Source: Pardosa pseudoannulata (lineage: Eukaryota > Arthropoda > Arachnida > Araneae > Lycosidae). From it: a DNA stretch of 64,000 nt. The position numbers were made by a program, and so were the translations under genes. The first letter of the stretch is position 1, and the number at the start of each line of letters is the position of its first letter. The stretch is taken from contig CM063499.1 of the NCBI GenBank assembly GCA_032207245.1, forward strand, positions 79,600,428 to 79,664,427, written 5' to 3'. Shown one piece after another: positions 54,601 through 59,023 of this stretch. The notes under the pieces were generated by a model, which did no database searches, was not told where the DNA came from, and saw only the letters and a list, made by a program, of their open reading frames with translations.

Positions 54601-57600
54601 TTACCAACTGTAACACAAAGTTCTCCAAGCATTGTATCTGGATTAGCAAGAGGGGTTTGAGTTAAACTACTCAATATAAGAGCATTAAAGTTTTTTAATG
54701 GAGCATGTTCCATAGGCTTGGGATGTGTTGTTAAAGTAGACGATGCAGAAATGTATCCAATCTAAAAAATAAATAAAATATTGAAATCAAGTAACAACAA
54801 CTGCAGAAATAAAACTAATTACAACTATGGTCAGTATAAAAGGAATTTAATATAACTCTTTATTATAACTATCAAATTAAAAGATGCATGAAATATATAT
54901 CAAATTTAACGGGGAATCAAACACATAAAATTAATTATTAACAAACCTTTTCATGGGCTGTCCAGAGTGTCCAATTACAGCTACCTAAACAATAGCCAGA
55001 ACTCACAGCTGATATCTTAAGAGCACCAAAAACATCCTAAAACAGAAAATCTATCCTGTTTTAACAATTCCAAATGAATTTATTTTAATGTTACACTTTT
55101 GTTACAAATATAAACTATTTACATAAAAACGAATTTATATTTTAAACCCTGTAGTGTACAGTTCAAATAAAATTAAAAAATTGATACTTATTCTTTAAAA
55201 AAGTGTATCATAAATTGCATAAAGTTTACAGACATACTTTTCTAAAGTTAATAATATTTTAAATATTAACTAGAAATAACACATTTAGTTTGTCCACAAA
55301 AATAATATTAGTGCAAACACATGTATACATGTGTGTGTCGTGTGTATGTGTATCATTAAAACAGATGTTGATTGGTTTGGTTTGGAGTGCTACGGTCTAC
55401 TTTTTGCAACACGAGGGCTAATGAGACCGGGACCTACAGCTTAAAGCCGATTCCGAATGGCTACGAACATCCATGCCACAGTGGGATTCGAACCCATAAA
55501 CTCCGGTACGGAAGACCAGCACCCTAACCAATCGGCCATCTTTCGGCAAAAAACAGATGTTGAAAATCTTAACACTTTTCAGGTCATTTATTTCAAATTT
55601 TTTTAAATCATGAAACTAAATTTTTTTTTCAACAAAATACTAATACTCTTAAAATATTGCTTTTTGTTAAATTTTGAGAGAATATACATTTTAATTTACA
55701 ATAATTCCCGGAATAATTACTACTTTTCAACTTAATTTCTAAGTTTAGCTTAAAAAATTTACACATGATAAATTTCAAATTAAATTACTTATAATGAAAA
55801 ATTAAAAACAAATTGTAATATTTTTTATAACAGATCAAAAAATATCTATTCCAGAATTAGCTATTTAAATGCATCTTTATTTCAGAATTTATAGTATTGC
55901 AATTGGCAACATTAAATATCTTTCATTCTATTCTTTTTCACATTGAATAAGTTAGAACTGAAAATACAAGTTGTTAACACCAATCTTTTTGGTGTGAAGT
56001 TTTGAGATTGACAGAAACTGTGTAATGTAAATAATCTGTCTGTATAAAGAAGCTGTGTTCAAGTTTTCTATTCTTTGGAATGCTATTTGAGTAATTATGA
56101 GAATTACTTCTGAATTCTAAAGCAAACAAATCTTCAGTATGGAATTACTTAAGAATTGGGTTTCCCTTGGTAAATTTCGTAAAAATATTGGTGATATTTA
56201 CTAAAGAACAAAGGTAATCCATCCAAACATTGTATTTCCTGCTTTTCTGGCTACTTTATTAATGCACAGTGCGCCATTGTAATAGAATTATATACTCTTA
56301 ATTAAAGAAAACGACTTGAAAACTGGACATTTATATTTATGGGCAATTAATCCCTTAACAGTTTACACAAAATACAACAGCTCCAAATTATTGAAAATCA
56401 ACCATAGTTAATGGTTGTTATACCTAATTTTTTTAAGCATTGCACACTATTAATATATAAGAAAAGAGTTACACAAAGAGAGTTGGATTCAAATATCATA
56501 TAAATTATAATATAGATACAGATTGTTTGGACACAGCAAGATTAGAAAATGTTAGGTAACCACACTTAAAACCACTATTGCCAAGTTGGCGGCAGAACCC
56601 AGTTCTTTAGTCAAGCCCTTCAATACTATCAATTTTGACAATGATTGCATACATGTTTCATAAGTTTGGGGGAATAATTCATTTAGCCAAATTTTCTTTC
56701 TCATAGAAGAGTTTAGAAGTTAGTATGAACTTAAAAACAGTATTGAAGACAAAAATCAAACTATACTATGTTTACTGAAGATTCTTAAAAACAAACAGGA
56801 TTTTCAACAACATAAGTAATCATATGCCTAAGTGGTTAAAGCGAAAATTCTAAAGACAAAAAACAGGTAAACCTTATCATAAAAAGAAGAGTTTCTGGTA
56901 TATACATAACCCTCTATAATAAATATCGATTACCAGCTTTTGGGCGAAACCAACTACTTGAACTTTTGAAAGACTGCTATTAACTTCTTTCATTGAATAA
57001 ACTTGTTTCCAAGATCTGGGTTTTAGTGCTTCATTAAGAGGAGGTGGTAGATTTCTGTAGAATAAATCATCACATTAACTTAAAAATAAGGTTATACTAA
57101 AAATACAGAAAAGATAACATCTTTAAAGAACAAAATAAAGTAGAAATTTATAGCCAGCATTTGTTCTCTAACCATAAATGAGGCTGATGAAGAAGCTTGT
57201 TTGTAGCTATGGTTTGGTTTGGAGCGCTACGGTCTACTTTTGCAACACAAGGGCTAATGAGATTGGGACCTACTGCTTAAAGCCAATTCCAAACATCCAC
57301 ACCACTGTGGGATTCGAACCCATGAACTCCGGTACCGAAGGCCAGTACCCTAATCTTTCGGCCATTGTTTGGCTATTTGTAGCTATGAAATAGATGTTTA
57401 TTATCAACTCATACTCAATTTTGTGATTTAATCCCATTAGCTTTAGTATATTTTAGCATAAAGGCTTCATCATGTCTTAAAAAAGGGAGTAAATGTTAAT
57501 AAATTTTAGGTAATAGTAAAAATGAGTAAAACCTTTAACTTAACATTTTAAATCAAATTTTTAATTATACTGATAGCTTAAAATAAATATATATTAACAA

Positions 57601-59023
57601 GTAAAAAATTGAGTTAGCAATAAATAGTTAATAATCAAAGTGCAGTATTTAATACAAGAAATTATAAAGAAAATATTACTTTTGGATTATAGAAATATTT
57701 CCTATTTCAGACATTATAATCAATACATATATACAGTTCCAGCGAAATACCTAATGTACTTTATGAACCAACTCTTTTTTATTTATACCACTTCCATCAA
57801 AAAGAATTAAAAATGGAATGTAAAAATCAACATAGGCTGAGATATTTGTTCTGCAGCTAAAATGATCAAATCAGCCTTTCTTGGAACAAATGCTTATATG
57901 ACTTCAATAATGTGTGAAAATAAATATTTTTTATCTGCACATTCTTATTAATGATTGAGAAAAGTTAATGAACACACGGGAAATCAAAAAATAAACAAGG
58001 AAAATATAAGAATTTTAAATTTGTTTGCTGTCAAAATAACCACTCTTGTTTTTCCCGTGTTACGATCTTAAACTTGCTTCATCCTTGTAGAATATTTTAA
58101 TTTAGTTTCAATTCTCTAAAGTACTTAATTTTGTTTATATAAATAATAACACCATTTACTAAATTCTAATACAGTAACTCTAATAACAATATTCATAAAC
58201 AAGACATGATTAATCAAAAGAAATTAATCCAAAATATAAATAATACACCAAAAAATTTTAAATTTCCCGTTCAGTTTATGTTAAGATCTTACAATTTATT
58301 ACTATTAATGCTATAGTAATTTTCCAATATAAACTAAACTCATTAACCCTTTGCCTTAAAACAACGTATGGGAGACATGATCGTACTGCTGGGCCTAAAA
58401 TCAGAACCTCGTATCACACACGTGATGATTCTGTCTGGCCAAAAGGAAAAAGCTTGTATTAGACACATGATGATTCTTTTTGGCCAAAAAAGTGAAAAGC
58501 TCATATTAGTAATAAAATTATACCCCTTACAAAATTTTGACTAATATTATACATTATTCACTTATAGGTTATTCATGCAATAAATTCTACATAGAATATA
58601 TTTAAACGACTGAAATTTTTTACTTCTGTTATATAACCAAAAACATTGAAATAATATGTGAAATAAAAACATTAATTTTTTTAATGAAAATGAAGTGAAA
58701 TATAATTATCAAATTCTGTGGTTTTATTAAATAGTAAATGCAGTACTATTAATGTCCACTGGTTTGCTCATAATTTAGCTCGTGATGAAACTGCTTCTGG
58801 TCACGATACATGAGAAAAGTGGCACACACAATTGTCTTTCAATTCATAAGGCAAAAGGTTAGTGATAGCATGGAAGATTTTATTTTGAAAAAAAGAAAAT
58901 TTCAGACTTTGTTTTAATAAAAACAAATAAACATACTTCAATACATGAGGTTGCTTCCACCTAGTAGCTGACCGAATTTTAGGTGTTCGTTCAATCAATG
59001 TTACAAGTTCTTCCATAAATTGC
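8202..59023 (-). CDS. INTS9: Integrator complex subunit 9 (INTS9), 14 exons, 5' part outside the window
   Basis: INTS9 is the catalytically inactive metallo-beta-lactamase/beta-CASP subunit that pairs with the endonuclease INTS11 in the nuclear Integrator complex, which cleaves snRNA and other RNA polymerase II transcripts (family knowledge). Reading the minus strand, fourteen exons join in frame with GT-AG borders. Recognisable family stretches are [13 protein letters not shown] in the first visible exon, [19 protein letters not shown] in the beta-CASP region, [32 protein letters not shown], and a C-terminal [17 protein letters not shown] ending at a TGA. The visible coding length is 1,561 nt plus stop, about 520 residues. 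The human protein is about 658 and has about 135 residues before the first visible exon, so only 5' exons are missing, presumably beyond 64000. Exon order is 59023-58937, 57054-56934, 55036-54947, 54761-54605, 50469-50289, 48168-48065, 46431-46300, 46213-46158, 42907-42752, 38834-38748, 37940-37842, 35347-35231, 35107-35051 and 8321-8202. No stop or frameshift interrupts it, so the gene looks functional. Confidence 0.94.
8331..8520. repeat. Two-copy tandem repeat of about 127 bp
   Basis: AAAGAAACACT...TCTATACATATAAAAAG...GACATATCAATG occurs at about 8331 and again at about 8460, directly upstream of the terminal INTS9 exon. Confidence 0.6.
8700..13357. repeat. 390-bp satellite array, left segment (about 11 monomers)
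   Basis: Monomers share ordered landmarks such as AAACAGCATAATGTATACAA, GGTGTCTAAAAATTATTGTA, AGTTATGAGAACTAACTGAA, GCTTTACAATTGGGAAATTG and ACATCCAAGTGG. The landmark CATTATGA recurs at about 9275, 9681, 10071, 10463, 10850, 11240, 11631, 12020, 12418, 12807 and 13167, giving a period near 390 bp. Monomers at 8.7-9.1 kb are clearly more diverged. No protein is encoded. Confidence 0.93.
13363..13627 (+). repeat. 5' LTR of the BEL/Pao element
   Basis: 265 bp from TGTTGAG to CTCTTCA. It contains GAATAAAAG (possible TATA-like or polyadenylation region) and TTTTATTTTG near the 3' side. It differs from the 3' LTR only by an extra T in the early T run. Confidence 0.95.
13903..14814 (+). CDS. gag: BEL/Pao gag-like protein, N-terminal frame
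   Basis: A 303-residue frame begins at ATG 13903, about 275 bp after the 5' LTR. It has a charged coiled-coil-like stretch (residues about 55-90, rich in E, K, L and R) and a gag core containing [20 protein letters not shown] and [13 protein letters not shown]. This corresponds to the structural protein that packages the RNA and reverse transcriptase in cytoplasmic particles (family knowledge). The frame stops at 14814, just after a run of seven T (about 14798-14804). The zinc-knuckle part continues in the next frame, so the two are separated by a one-base displacement. It may be an inactivating indel, an assembly error or a site of translational or transcriptional slippage. Confidence 0.9.
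   Translation: MFKGARKADLQLICTEIGEKFEETATVSELRNLISNSEEYKNNPSSVTDIINEIIEERRNEEASKIELEKLKLERIQAELKLAELQKESFSSSGGEAKIESLDSFVKSVRVLTVKVPTRPDGWSHFFLSLERAFDAKSVPKSYRAEILLILLGERASNILTYVKTDEISDYDKLKLIVLKQFEPTAQICLENFRKAFRQVNESHTQFTARLTTSWDYYLKMRNVKTLEDLNQLIISDKLFSTLDRETAMHISIKQGEGWMLPTEMAQNCDVFYQSKQKPQTDTYKGFRTNQRGVNMKSLFFWC
14815..19063 (+). CDS. pol: BEL/Pao pol polyprotein (zinc knuckles, protease, RT, RNase H, integrase)
   Basis: An uninterrupted frame ends at 19063. Its longest reported segment, from 14870, is 1,397 residues, and coding resemblance begins slightly upstream. Order, numbered from 14870: zinc knuckles [13 protein letters not shown] and [13 protein letters not shown] (25-60); aspartic protease [12 protein letters not shown] (about 145); reverse transcriptase with [14 protein letters not shown] (about 470) and YMDDALVGA (about 549); RNase H with [15 protein letters not shown] (about 713), [13 protein letters not shown] and [11 protein letters not shown] (about 789); integrase with the HHCC zinc finger (about 1025-1068), GVDFCGPF (about 1097), [16 protein letters not shown] (about 1163) and [15 protein letters not shown] (about 1214); and the BEL-typical tail [12 protein letters not shown] (about 1270). 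All catalytic landmarks are present. It copies element RNA to DNA and integrates it. No separate envelope frame follows before the 3' LTR. Confidence 0.95.
19064..19385 (+). other. BEL 3' untranslated region and polypurine tract
   Basis: AT-rich, without a reading frame. It ends in GGCGGGGAGAA (19375-19385), a plausible plus-strand primer tract, directly at the 3' LTR. Confidence 0.7.
19386..19649 (+). repeat. 3' LTR of the BEL/Pao element
   Basis: 264 bp, TG...CA ends, identical to the 5' LTR by eye except one missing T. It is followed by the ACTGA target duplication and resumed satellite sequence. Confidence 0.95.
20595..21655. mobile_element. Inserted 1.06-kb sequence X, copy 1 (class unknown, possibly solo LTR)
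   Basis: It starts TGTACCGAGGTACTTTCCTA within a monomer after ATGCTATTATTA and ends ACATTATAACA, after which the monomer resumes with ATTGTTTTTAAAC. It is more GC-rich than the satellite. TG...CA ends suggest a solo LTR, but a clear target duplication is lacking (ATTG at most). A 74-codon frame at 21191-21415 recurs in the other copies only because the copies are recent duplicates. Confidence 0.7.
20826..21050. mobile_element. Solo-LTR-like insertion (225 bp) nested in X copy 1
   Basis: It begins TGTAGAAGGACGAGACTC and ends GTACCCGCTACA, with inverted TGTAG...CTACA ends. The 4-bp GGGC stands on both sides (20822-20825, 21051-21054). A related sequence lies in the opposite orientation at 40639-41040, which shows it moves independently of X. 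Confidence 0.75.
22826..23888. mobile_element. Inserted sequence X, copy 2
   Basis: Nearly the same as copy 1 and in the same position within a monomer. It includes the nested TGTAG...CTACA insertion (about 23057-23283). It differs by small indels such as CCCCTGCCTGAAGG for CCCACTGAAGG. It arose by block duplication and not by an independent insertion, because the breakpoints in the monomer are the same. Confidence 0.85.
25054..26112. mobile_element. Inserted sequence X, copy 3
   Basis: Same breakpoints and the same nested insertion (about 25285-25510, ending CTATA instead of CTACA). By eye it shares more small variants with copy 2 than with copy 1, for example the added GA in AACAAAGAGAACAAAACAC and the GGAACGGGGTGCAGACG stretch. 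Confidence 0.85.
26780..28212. repeat. Duplicated block, copy A: diverged monomers, hAT-like element, mariner 5' end
   Basis: It matches about 29805-31190 with an offset near 3.0 kb. Order: diverged satellite (GTAAAAAGGATCTTTAATAC), a hAT-like element (27309-28067), then the first 128 bp of a mariner-type element (28085-28212). It then jumps directly into a satellite monomer at AACAGTTAGTG. Copy B continues through the mariner element, so 28212/28213 is a recombination junction. Confidence 0.85.
27309..28067. mobile_element. Non-autonomous hAT-like element, CAGGCTTGCAA family
   Basis: The left end CAGGCTTGCAACTGC is inverted at the right end (GGAATTGCAAGCCT). Repeated AAAGTGACTAAA motifs lie near the right end. 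A 66-codon frame at 27773 shows no transposase motif. Confidence 0.7.
28213..29800. repeat. 390-bp satellite monomers between the duplicated blocks
   Basis: About four monomers with the usual landmarks. One is interrupted at 28876-29005 by an LTR-like fragment. A poly(A) run of about 28 bases occurs at about 29287. Confidence 0.85.
28876..29005 (-). mobile_element. LTR fragment ending in a GGCGCC motif
   Basis: It interrupts a monomer after AATATGGTATTTG. Read on the minus strand it contains CAATAAATATG and ends CTTCGGCGCCAACA. An AATAAA followed by a CA end fits the 3' part of an LTR. Only about 130 bp are present and no target duplication was found. Confidence 0.5.
29801..31054. repeat. 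Duplicated block, copy B
   Basis: It matches copy A (26780-28084) with about 3 kb offset and small differences. Its hAT-like element spans 30336-31017 and ends GCAAGCCTG. AATAAG stands directly before and after it (30330-30335, 31018-31023) and restores a continuous monomer when removed. Confidence 0.85.
31055..31784 (+). mobile_element. Internally deleted mariner-type element, 730 bp
   Basis: The ends are inverted: CGAGGCGCATCCAGAAAGTA at 31055, and at 31784 the reverse complement reads CGAGGTGCATCCAGAAAGTA. Between them are remnants of a mariner-type transposase on the plus strand in more than one frame: [20 protein letters not shown] (about 31350) and then [20 protein letters not shown] up to a stop near 31685. 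The catalytic middle is missing and frames shift, so it encodes no working protein. Copy A keeps only its first 128 bp. Confidence 0.8.
31785..33140. repeat. Diverged satellite monomers at the right edge of the array
   Basis: Landmarks such as ACTGAAAGTTATGAGAAC, AACTGAACAGTTAGA and TTAACAGC persist at spacings of about 390-400 bp, but with many changes. At 32436-32463 a 28-bp patch matches the C-terminal coding end of the MITE transposase at 33256 (TTCAATATGTGCACCTCCAG...), foreign to the monomer. Confidence 0.7.
33141..33690 (-). mobile_element. 550-bp MITE made of the two ends of a DUF4817-type transposase gene
   Basis: Inverted ends CAGGGTATTTCATATTGAAT and CAGGGTGTTTCATATTGAAT continue to about 29 bp. 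On the minus strand a frame (33648-33373) contains [20 protein letters not shown] and [14 protein letters not shown], the helix-turn-helix N-terminus seen in DUF4817/Tc1-mariner-type transposases. It then joins sequence coding for [20 protein letters not shown], the usual C-terminus. The catalytic core is deleted, so this is a deletion derivative mobilised, if at all, in trans. Confidence 0.8.
33779..33953 (-). repeat. tRNA-derived SINE (family S1, copy 2)
   Basis: The B box on the minus strand reads GGTTTGAATCCCAC. The flanks CATACACACAAGTG and CATACACACACGTG are a near-perfect 14-bp target duplication. A CA/TA microsatellite follows at 33957-34025. Confidence 0.85.
34026..35050. other. Intron sequence next to INTS9 exon 13, little seen
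   Basis: It contains a (TA)n run at about 34917-34951. The 72-codon frame at 34333 and the stretch around 34600-34800 have no recognisable motif or terminal repeat. Confidence 0.45.
35051..35107 (-). CDS. INTS9: INTS9 exon 13 (57 nt)
   Basis: 57 nt (19 codons), phase 0, with acceptor TTTGTAG and donor GTTTGT. It reads [19 protein letters not shown], matching the human FSDIKVEDTAKGHIVLL. Its donor opens the very large last intron. Confidence 0.9.
35231..35347 (-). CDS. INTS9: INTS9 exon 12
   Basis: 117 nt, phase 0, with acceptor TTATAG and donor GTAAGT. It begins [10 protein letters not shown] and ends [13 protein letters not shown]. This is the variable linker leading into the INTS11-binding C-terminal domain (human SIPVEQFVQTLEK). 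It is less conserved, but its frame and splice sites agree with the neighbouring exons. Confidence 0.85.
35350..35910. other. Intron sequence, no feature seen
   Basis: AT-rich, and open frames are without motifs. Confidence 0.4.
35913..37131 (-). mobile_element. DNA transposon with long imperfect inverted repeats and a decayed transposase
   Basis: The left end ACTTCAAGGTCAATG...TTTCCCCGATGACC is mirrored at the right end (ACTTCAAGGTCACAC...TTTCCCCAGTCATCGG), about 50 bp with mismatches, flanked by TA. On the minus strand it carries a broken DDE transposase relic, described separately. Confidence 0.7.
36293..36920 (-). pseudogene. Decayed DDE_3/IS630-Tc1-type transposase
   Basis: It begins near 36920 with [20 protein letters not shown] and soon meets a stop and frameshift. 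An HTH-like segment [20 protein letters not shown] follows in another frame. The main open piece (36656-36291) holds [20 protein letters not shown] and [14 protein letters not shown], where D of DETW is the expected first catalytic aspartate. The rest of the catalytic domain is missing. Confidence 0.75.
37502..37562. repeat. TA/CA microsatellite
   Basis: ATATATAGATATATATA followed by about twelve CA units and imperfect CATA units, in an INTS9 intron. Confidence 0.9.
37842..37940 (-). CDS. INTS9: INTS9 exon 11
   Basis: 99 nt, phase 0, with acceptor TTTCAG and donor GTAAGT. It begins [20 protein letters not shown], matching the family's [20 protein letters not shown]. Confidence 0.92.
37972..38289 (-). 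repeat. Composite: tRNA-like head joined to an LTR-like segment (second example)
   Basis: On the minus strand a tRNA-like head (38289-38219) has box A GGCGCAATGGTTAGAGTCC and box B GGTTCGATCC. It runs into a segment with CTAATAAAAG (38109-38100) and AATAAA (38037-38032) that ends CTACGTGACA at 37972. The same order and CGTGACA end occur at 4411-4676, though the bodies are strongly diverged. T-stem pairing is poor, so it is not a tRNA gene. Confidence 0.5.
38748..38834 (-). CDS. INTS9: INTS9 exon 10
   Basis: 87 nt (29 codons), phase 0, with acceptor TTTTAG and donor GTAAGT. It contains [20 protein letters not shown], corresponding to the family's LPFKRRYEKIEI region at the start of the C-terminal part. 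Confidence 0.88.
38975..39157 (-). repeat. tRNA-derived SINE (family S1, copy 3)
   Basis: Its perfect 14-bp target duplication TTGCAGTTGGACAA lies at 38961-38974 and 39158-39171. The body holds an internal duplication of the segment around ATGGCTATGAAC/TTCCATGCCATA. The B box is degenerate (GGGTTCGATTCAC). Confidence 0.9.
39605..40133. mobile_element. Non-autonomous DNA transposon, AGACATGCCAAC family (copy 1)
   Basis: Its inverted ends are AGACATGCCAACATTC and AGACATGCCAACTGCTCC. The flanks CTTTTAGA and GTTTTAGA are a 7-of-8 target duplication as for hAT. A second copy is at 48334. Confidence 0.75.
40504..42002. mobile_element. CAGGGTTCCCAC-family transposon with a nested LTR-like insertion
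   Basis: It starts CAGGGTTCCCACTCTTT and ends GTGGGAATCCTG, and it matches 7057-8022 on both sides of a 402-bp insert (40639-41040). A (TA)n/(TG)n run lies at 41262-41301. Confidence 0.8.
40639..41040 (-). mobile_element. LTR-like insertion related to the nested solo LTR of X, partly duplicated
   Basis: On the minus strand it reads TGTAGACGGACGAGACTCTT for about 60 bp, then about 120 bp of other sequence, then a complete TGTAGAAGGACGAGACTCTT...GTACCTGCTACA unit like 20826-21050. It looks like an LTR-spacer-LTR remnant. The open frame over it repeats [15 protein letters not shown] twice because of this duplication and is probably not a gene. Confidence 0.6.
42599..42645. repeat. (CA)n(TA)n microsatellite
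   Basis: About 12 CA units followed by about 10 TA units, just 3' of INTS9 exon 9 on the minus strand. Confidence 0.9.
42752..42907 (-). CDS. INTS9: INTS9 exon 9
   Basis: 156 nt, phase 0 at both ends, with acceptor TTATAG and donor GTAAGT. It begins [20 protein letters not shown] and contains [13 protein letters not shown], matching the human YCPIDTRLNFIQVSKLL...VCPEQYTQPPP. Confidence 0.93.
43311..43455. repeat. Left copy of a 150-bp direct repeat bracketing a transposon
   Basis: It matches 44240-44396 with scattered differences (TTAATCATAACA, CATAATTTTCCTAA, CAAATAATACTTTACT). Both copies stop precisely at the inserted repeat 43456-44239. Confidence 0.8.
43456..44239. repeat. Interspersed repeat, CAGGGTATCTGCC / CCATGACTTT family (copy 2)
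   Basis: Closely similar to 1353-2095. It starts CAGGGTATCTGCC and ends near CCAGGTGCGCAAAAACCATG, with several CATGACTTT motifs at both ends. No coding sequence. Confidence 0.7.
44240..44396. repeat. Right copy of the 150-bp direct repeat
   Basis: It resumes at TATTTTCCATAAATTGC and ends GGTTTAGTTA, paralleling 43311-43455. It is far longer than any target duplication. Confidence 0.8.
44693..45070 (-). pseudogene. Ty1/copia reverse transcriptase relic
   Basis: Minus-strand pieces read [28 protein letters not shown] (in place of the YVDD box) and [20 protein letters not shown], followed by [10 protein letters not shown]. These match the copia RT order from the GLKQAP motif to the ...STP motif. 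Stops lie between pieces and the catalytic aspartates are lost, so it is a non-functional fossil in the INTS9 intron. Confidence 0.8.
45390..45660 (+). pseudogene. Possible heavily decayed mariner-type transposase N-terminus
   Basis: A plus-strand stretch around 45483-45545 can be read as [18 protein letters not shown], similar to the D-SGRP linker between HTH and catalytic domains in mariner transposases. There is no open frame, and no terminal repeats were found, so this call is weak. Confidence 0.3.
45780..46018 (+). repeat. tRNA-derived SINE of a second type
   Basis: It begins with a B-box region CCGAGGTTTAATCCTTGGAC and then a GC-rich body (CTGGCCACGGTTGACTCAGC, CTTGGCCCCCTTGGGGCTGT). 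It stands out sharply from its AT-rich intron. The 5' A-box part is missing or degenerate. Confidence 0.65.
46158..46213 (-). CDS. INTS9: INTS9 exon 8 (microexon-like, 56 nt)
   Basis: 56 nt with acceptor TTTGCAG and donor GTAAGA. It reads [19 protein letters not shown], matching the family's [19 protein letters not shown]. The intron separating it from the preceding exon is only 86 bp. Confidence 0.94.
46300..46431 (-). CDS. INTS9: INTS9 exon 7
   Basis: 132 nt with acceptor TTTTCAG and donor GTTTGC. It contains [20 protein letters not shown] and then [13 protein letters not shown], which matches the human [20 protein letters not shown] segment almost residue for residue. It ends one base into a glutamate codon. 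Confidence 0.95.
46637..47925 (-). mobile_element. Full-length mariner element, 1,289 bp, transposase disrupted
   Basis: The ends are inverted (CAAGGGTTGCTTTTTATATT at 46637; CACTGGCTGCTATTTATATT inverted at 47925), continue with TTCTGGCCT, and are flanked by TA (46635-46636, 47926-47927). Length is canonical for mariner. Confidence 0.88.
46704..47752 (-). pseudogene. Mariner transposase pseudogene
   Basis: It starts at ATG 47752 with [20 protein letters not shown] and has an HTH region. A one-base gain in an A run near 47620 breaks the frame, an in-frame stop interrupts the second HTH (near 47480), and further shifts follow. Recognisable later pieces are [30 protein letters not shown] (first catalytic D), [10 protein letters not shown] (second D) and [13 protein letters not shown] (third D), ending EYFEKQ and a stop. 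All three aspartates of the D,D34D triad remain, but the chain is broken, so no functional enzyme is expected. Confidence 0.88.
48065..48168 (-). CDS. INTS9: INTS9 exon 6
   Basis: 104 nt with acceptor ATCCTAG and donor GTAAAC. It completes the split tryptophan and reads [20 protein letters not shown], matching the family's KVYLPEPPFPHAEL. It ends one base into an aspartate codon. Confidence 0.92.
48334..48873. mobile_element. Non-autonomous DNA transposon, AGACATGCCAAC family (copy 2)
   Basis: It starts CAGACATGCCAACATTCAGG and ends GTTAGCATGTCTG. It matches 39605-40133 along its length. A third end-like sequence AGTTGGCATGTCTG at 49148-49161 suggests an adjacent or nested partial copy. Confidence 0.75.
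48880..50288. other. INTS9 intron, little seen
   Basis: AT-rich, apart from a possible transposon end at 49148. Two AT-rich stretches (about 49850-50030 and 50580-50700) resemble each other (TTAAAATTCATGTGT, GAAAAATTAATTTTTC), which indicates an old duplicated repeat. No coding motif. Confidence 0.45.
50289..50469 (-). CDS. INTS9: INTS9 exon 5, beta-CASP core
   Basis: 181 nt with acceptor TTTCAG and donor GTAAGA. It contains [20 protein letters not shown] and then [20 protein letters not shown], the most strongly conserved part of the protein and the clearest support for INTS9 rather than the paralogues INTS11 or CPSF2. A tryptophan codon is split across the donor. Confidence 0.96.
50881..51020 (+). 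repeat. Short tRNA-like SINE fragment
   Basis: AGTTTAGTTGACAAAGACGT resembles an A-box region and GGTTAGGAGTTCGAGGCCTG a B box. The body contains an inverted pair TGTCATTAGT/ACTAATGACA. There is no cloverleaf and no clear target duplication. Confidence 0.5.
51229..52217. mobile_element. CAGGGTTCCCAC-family transposon (copy at 51 kb)
   Basis: It starts CAGGGTTCTCACTCTTTCTC and ends GTGGGAACCCTG. CACTA lies at 51224-51228 and again at 52218-52222. A (TA)n run is present at about 51576-51614, at the same internal place as in the 7057 copy. Confidence 0.8.
52218..53598. other. INTS9 intron, AT-rich with a low-complexity AATCAAA tract
   Basis: 52870-52990 is a degenerate tandem of AATCAAAAT-like units. 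The open frames at 53070 and 53252 have no recognisable motifs. Confidence 0.45.
53599..54552. mobile_element. TTAA-flanked (piggyBac-like) MITE, 954 bp
   Basis: Inverted ends TTAAGGTATCCGTCTACGTT (53599) and TTAAGGTATCTGTCTACATT (inverted at 54552), with TTAA on both sides. It ends about 50 bp before INTS9 exon 4. No transposase frame. Confidence 0.8.
54605..54761 (-). CDS. INTS9: INTS9 exon 4
   Basis: 157 nt with acceptor TTTTTTAG and donor GTAAGT. It begins [17 protein letters not shown] and contains [20 protein letters not shown], corresponding to the family's [21 protein letters not shown]. It ends one base into a split alanine codon. Confidence 0.92.
54947..55036 (-). CDS. INTS9: INTS9 exon 3
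   Basis: 90 nt (30 codons) with acceptor TTTTAG and donor GTTTGT, phase 0 at both ends. It reads [20 protein letters not shown], followed by TLWTAHEK. This matches the family's [20 protein letters not shown] segment of the metallo-beta-lactamase fold. Confidence 0.92.
55372..55549 (-). repeat. tRNA-derived SINE (family S1, copy 4)
   Basis: The perfect 14-bp target duplication AAAACAGATGTTGA is at 55358-55371 and 55550-55563. The B box is GGTTCGAATCCCAC and the A-box-like part GGCCGATTGGTTAGGGTGC on the minus strand. Confidence 0.92.
55564..56933. other. INTS9 intron, no feature seen
   Basis: AT-rich, with no terminal repeats, tRNA-like boxes or coding motifs noticed. Confidence 0.4.
56934..57054 (-). 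CDS. INTS9: INTS9 exon 2
   Basis: 121 nt with acceptor TTCTACAG and donor GTAATC. The first base completes a lysine codon begun in the previous exon. It reads [20 protein letters not shown] and then a segment containing [12 protein letters not shown], matching the family's TWRR.YTMQEVNSALSKIQ region. It exits in phase 0. Confidence 0.9.
57212..57375 (-). repeat. tRNA-derived SINE (family S1, copy 5)
   Basis: The 12-bp target duplication TTTGTAGCTATG lies at 57200-57211 and 57376-57387. It is slightly shorter than the other copies because part of the CGGCTATGAACATCC segment is missing. Confidence 0.9.
57390..58342. other. INTS9 intron, no feature seen
   Basis: AT-rich single-copy-looking sequence without recognisable repeats or coding motifs. 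Confidence 0.4.
58343..58862. mobile_element. piggyBac-like MITE with an internal tandem repeat
   Basis: The left end is TTAACCCTTTGCCTTAAAAC and the right end reads inversely CTAACCTTTTGCCTTATGAA, so the right TTAA has mutated to TTAG. Near the left end a 55-bp unit with CACGTGATGATTCT/CACATGATGATTCT and TGGCCAAAA is repeated twice. It lies about 75 bp from INTS9 exon 1. Confidence 0.7.
58937..59023 (-). CDS. INTS9: INTS9 exon 1 of those visible
   Basis: 87 nt. The acceptor is TTTCAG and the donor GTATGT. It enters in phase 2 (one base completes a split arginine codon), reads [20 protein letters not shown], and leaves two bases AA for the next exon. It matches the family segment before the mid-protein linker. 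The preceding exon was not found in 59024-64000. Confidence 0.9.
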
